Assembly: GCA_949948825.1 (NCBI GenBank)
Contig: CATLIJ010000182.1
Location: 1-5,733, forward strand
Direction of reading: 5' to 3'
Origin: an uncultured Clostridiaceae bacterium
GTDB taxonomy: Bacteria > Bacillota > Clostridia > Lachnospirales > Lachnospiraceae
Length of the DNA stretch: 5,733 nt
The translations under genes were made by a program, and so were the position numbers. Below the pieces are notes generated by a model. That model was not told where the DNA came from. It saw only the letters and a list, made by a program, of their open reading frames with translations, and did no database searches. Of the stretch, positions 5,639 to 5,733 are shown piece after piece. Numbering within the stretch: the first letter of the stretch is position 1; the number at the start of each line of letters is the position of its first letter.

Positions 5639-5733
5639 ATGAAACGTTTAGCAGTGGTTCTTGGGATGACTATGTTGTTATGTACACCGGCGTTTGCCAA
5701 TGAGCCGGACGCAGTGGCTGTCTATCAGGAGAT
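5639..5733 (+). CDS. Secreted protein of unknown function, N-terminal fragment (runs off window)
   Basis: The first 31 codons of a gene that continues beyond the window. AAAGGAGG (5625-5632), overlapping the ligase stop codon, is a strong ribosome binding site 6 nt before the ATG. The N-terminus MKRLAVVLGMTMLLCTPAFA is a textbook Sec signal peptide with an AFA cleavage site near residue 20; the Cys at residue 15 is not in a convincing lipobox. The mature part begins NEPDAVAVYQE. The 12-nt gap to the ligase places it in the same operon, as the second exported accessory product. The domain cannot be identified from this fragment. Confidence 0.8.
   Translation, partial: MKRLAVVLGMTMLLCTPAFANEPDAVAVYQE

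Overview
The window looks like chromosomal DNA from a Gram-positive anaerobe of the Clostridia, most likely a gut-type Lachnospiraceae relative. The basis is moderate GC, strong AGGAGG-type ribosome binding sites, tightly packed co-directional genes and the protein families present. Genus cannot be fixed from sequence alone. All supported genes lie on the + strand.

Layout. Positions 2-352 hold the 3' end of a transglutaminase-like protein that starts outside the window. Positions 353-597 are non-coding: a 165-bp nested palindrome (362-526) with three internal hairpins, then a good sigma-A-type promoter (526-554) whose -35 box touches the end of the palindrome. From 598 to the window end runs one dense gene cluster: an acyl/peptidyl carrier protein (598-828), an MBOAT-family O-acyltransferase (830-2416), a membrane-anchored SGNH/DltD-like protein (2445-3497), a small secreted protein of unknown function (3584-4090), a DltA-like adenylating ligase (4100-5626), and the start of another secreted protein (5639 to the end).

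How the genes fit together. The cluster holds counterparts of DltA, DltB, DltC and DltD, the machinery that D-alanylates teichoic acids, but in the order C-B-D-x-A-x, and no DltX-like micro-ORF was noticed. The inferred route is: the ligase activates an amino acid (or other small acid) with ATP and loads it on the phosphopantetheine arm of the carrier; the MBOAT moves it across the membrane; the SGNH-like protein passes it to an extracellular glycan or other envelope polymer. The two small secreted proteins could be accessory factors.

Most striking observations. (1) The MBOAT ends in F-I-Y-N-Q-F, which matches the kind of C-terminal tyrosine acyl-shuttle hexapeptide that in the Dlt pathway sits on DltX and in other systems is fused to the MBOAT. 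(2) The SGNH-like partner has Gly-Asp-Cys where a nucleophilic serine is expected, so the final transfer may use cysteine, or the protein may be non-catalytic. Its C-terminal Asp-x-x-His block is also atypical. Together these suggest a divergent Dlt-like envelope acylation system whose cargo and target are not determined by the sequence.
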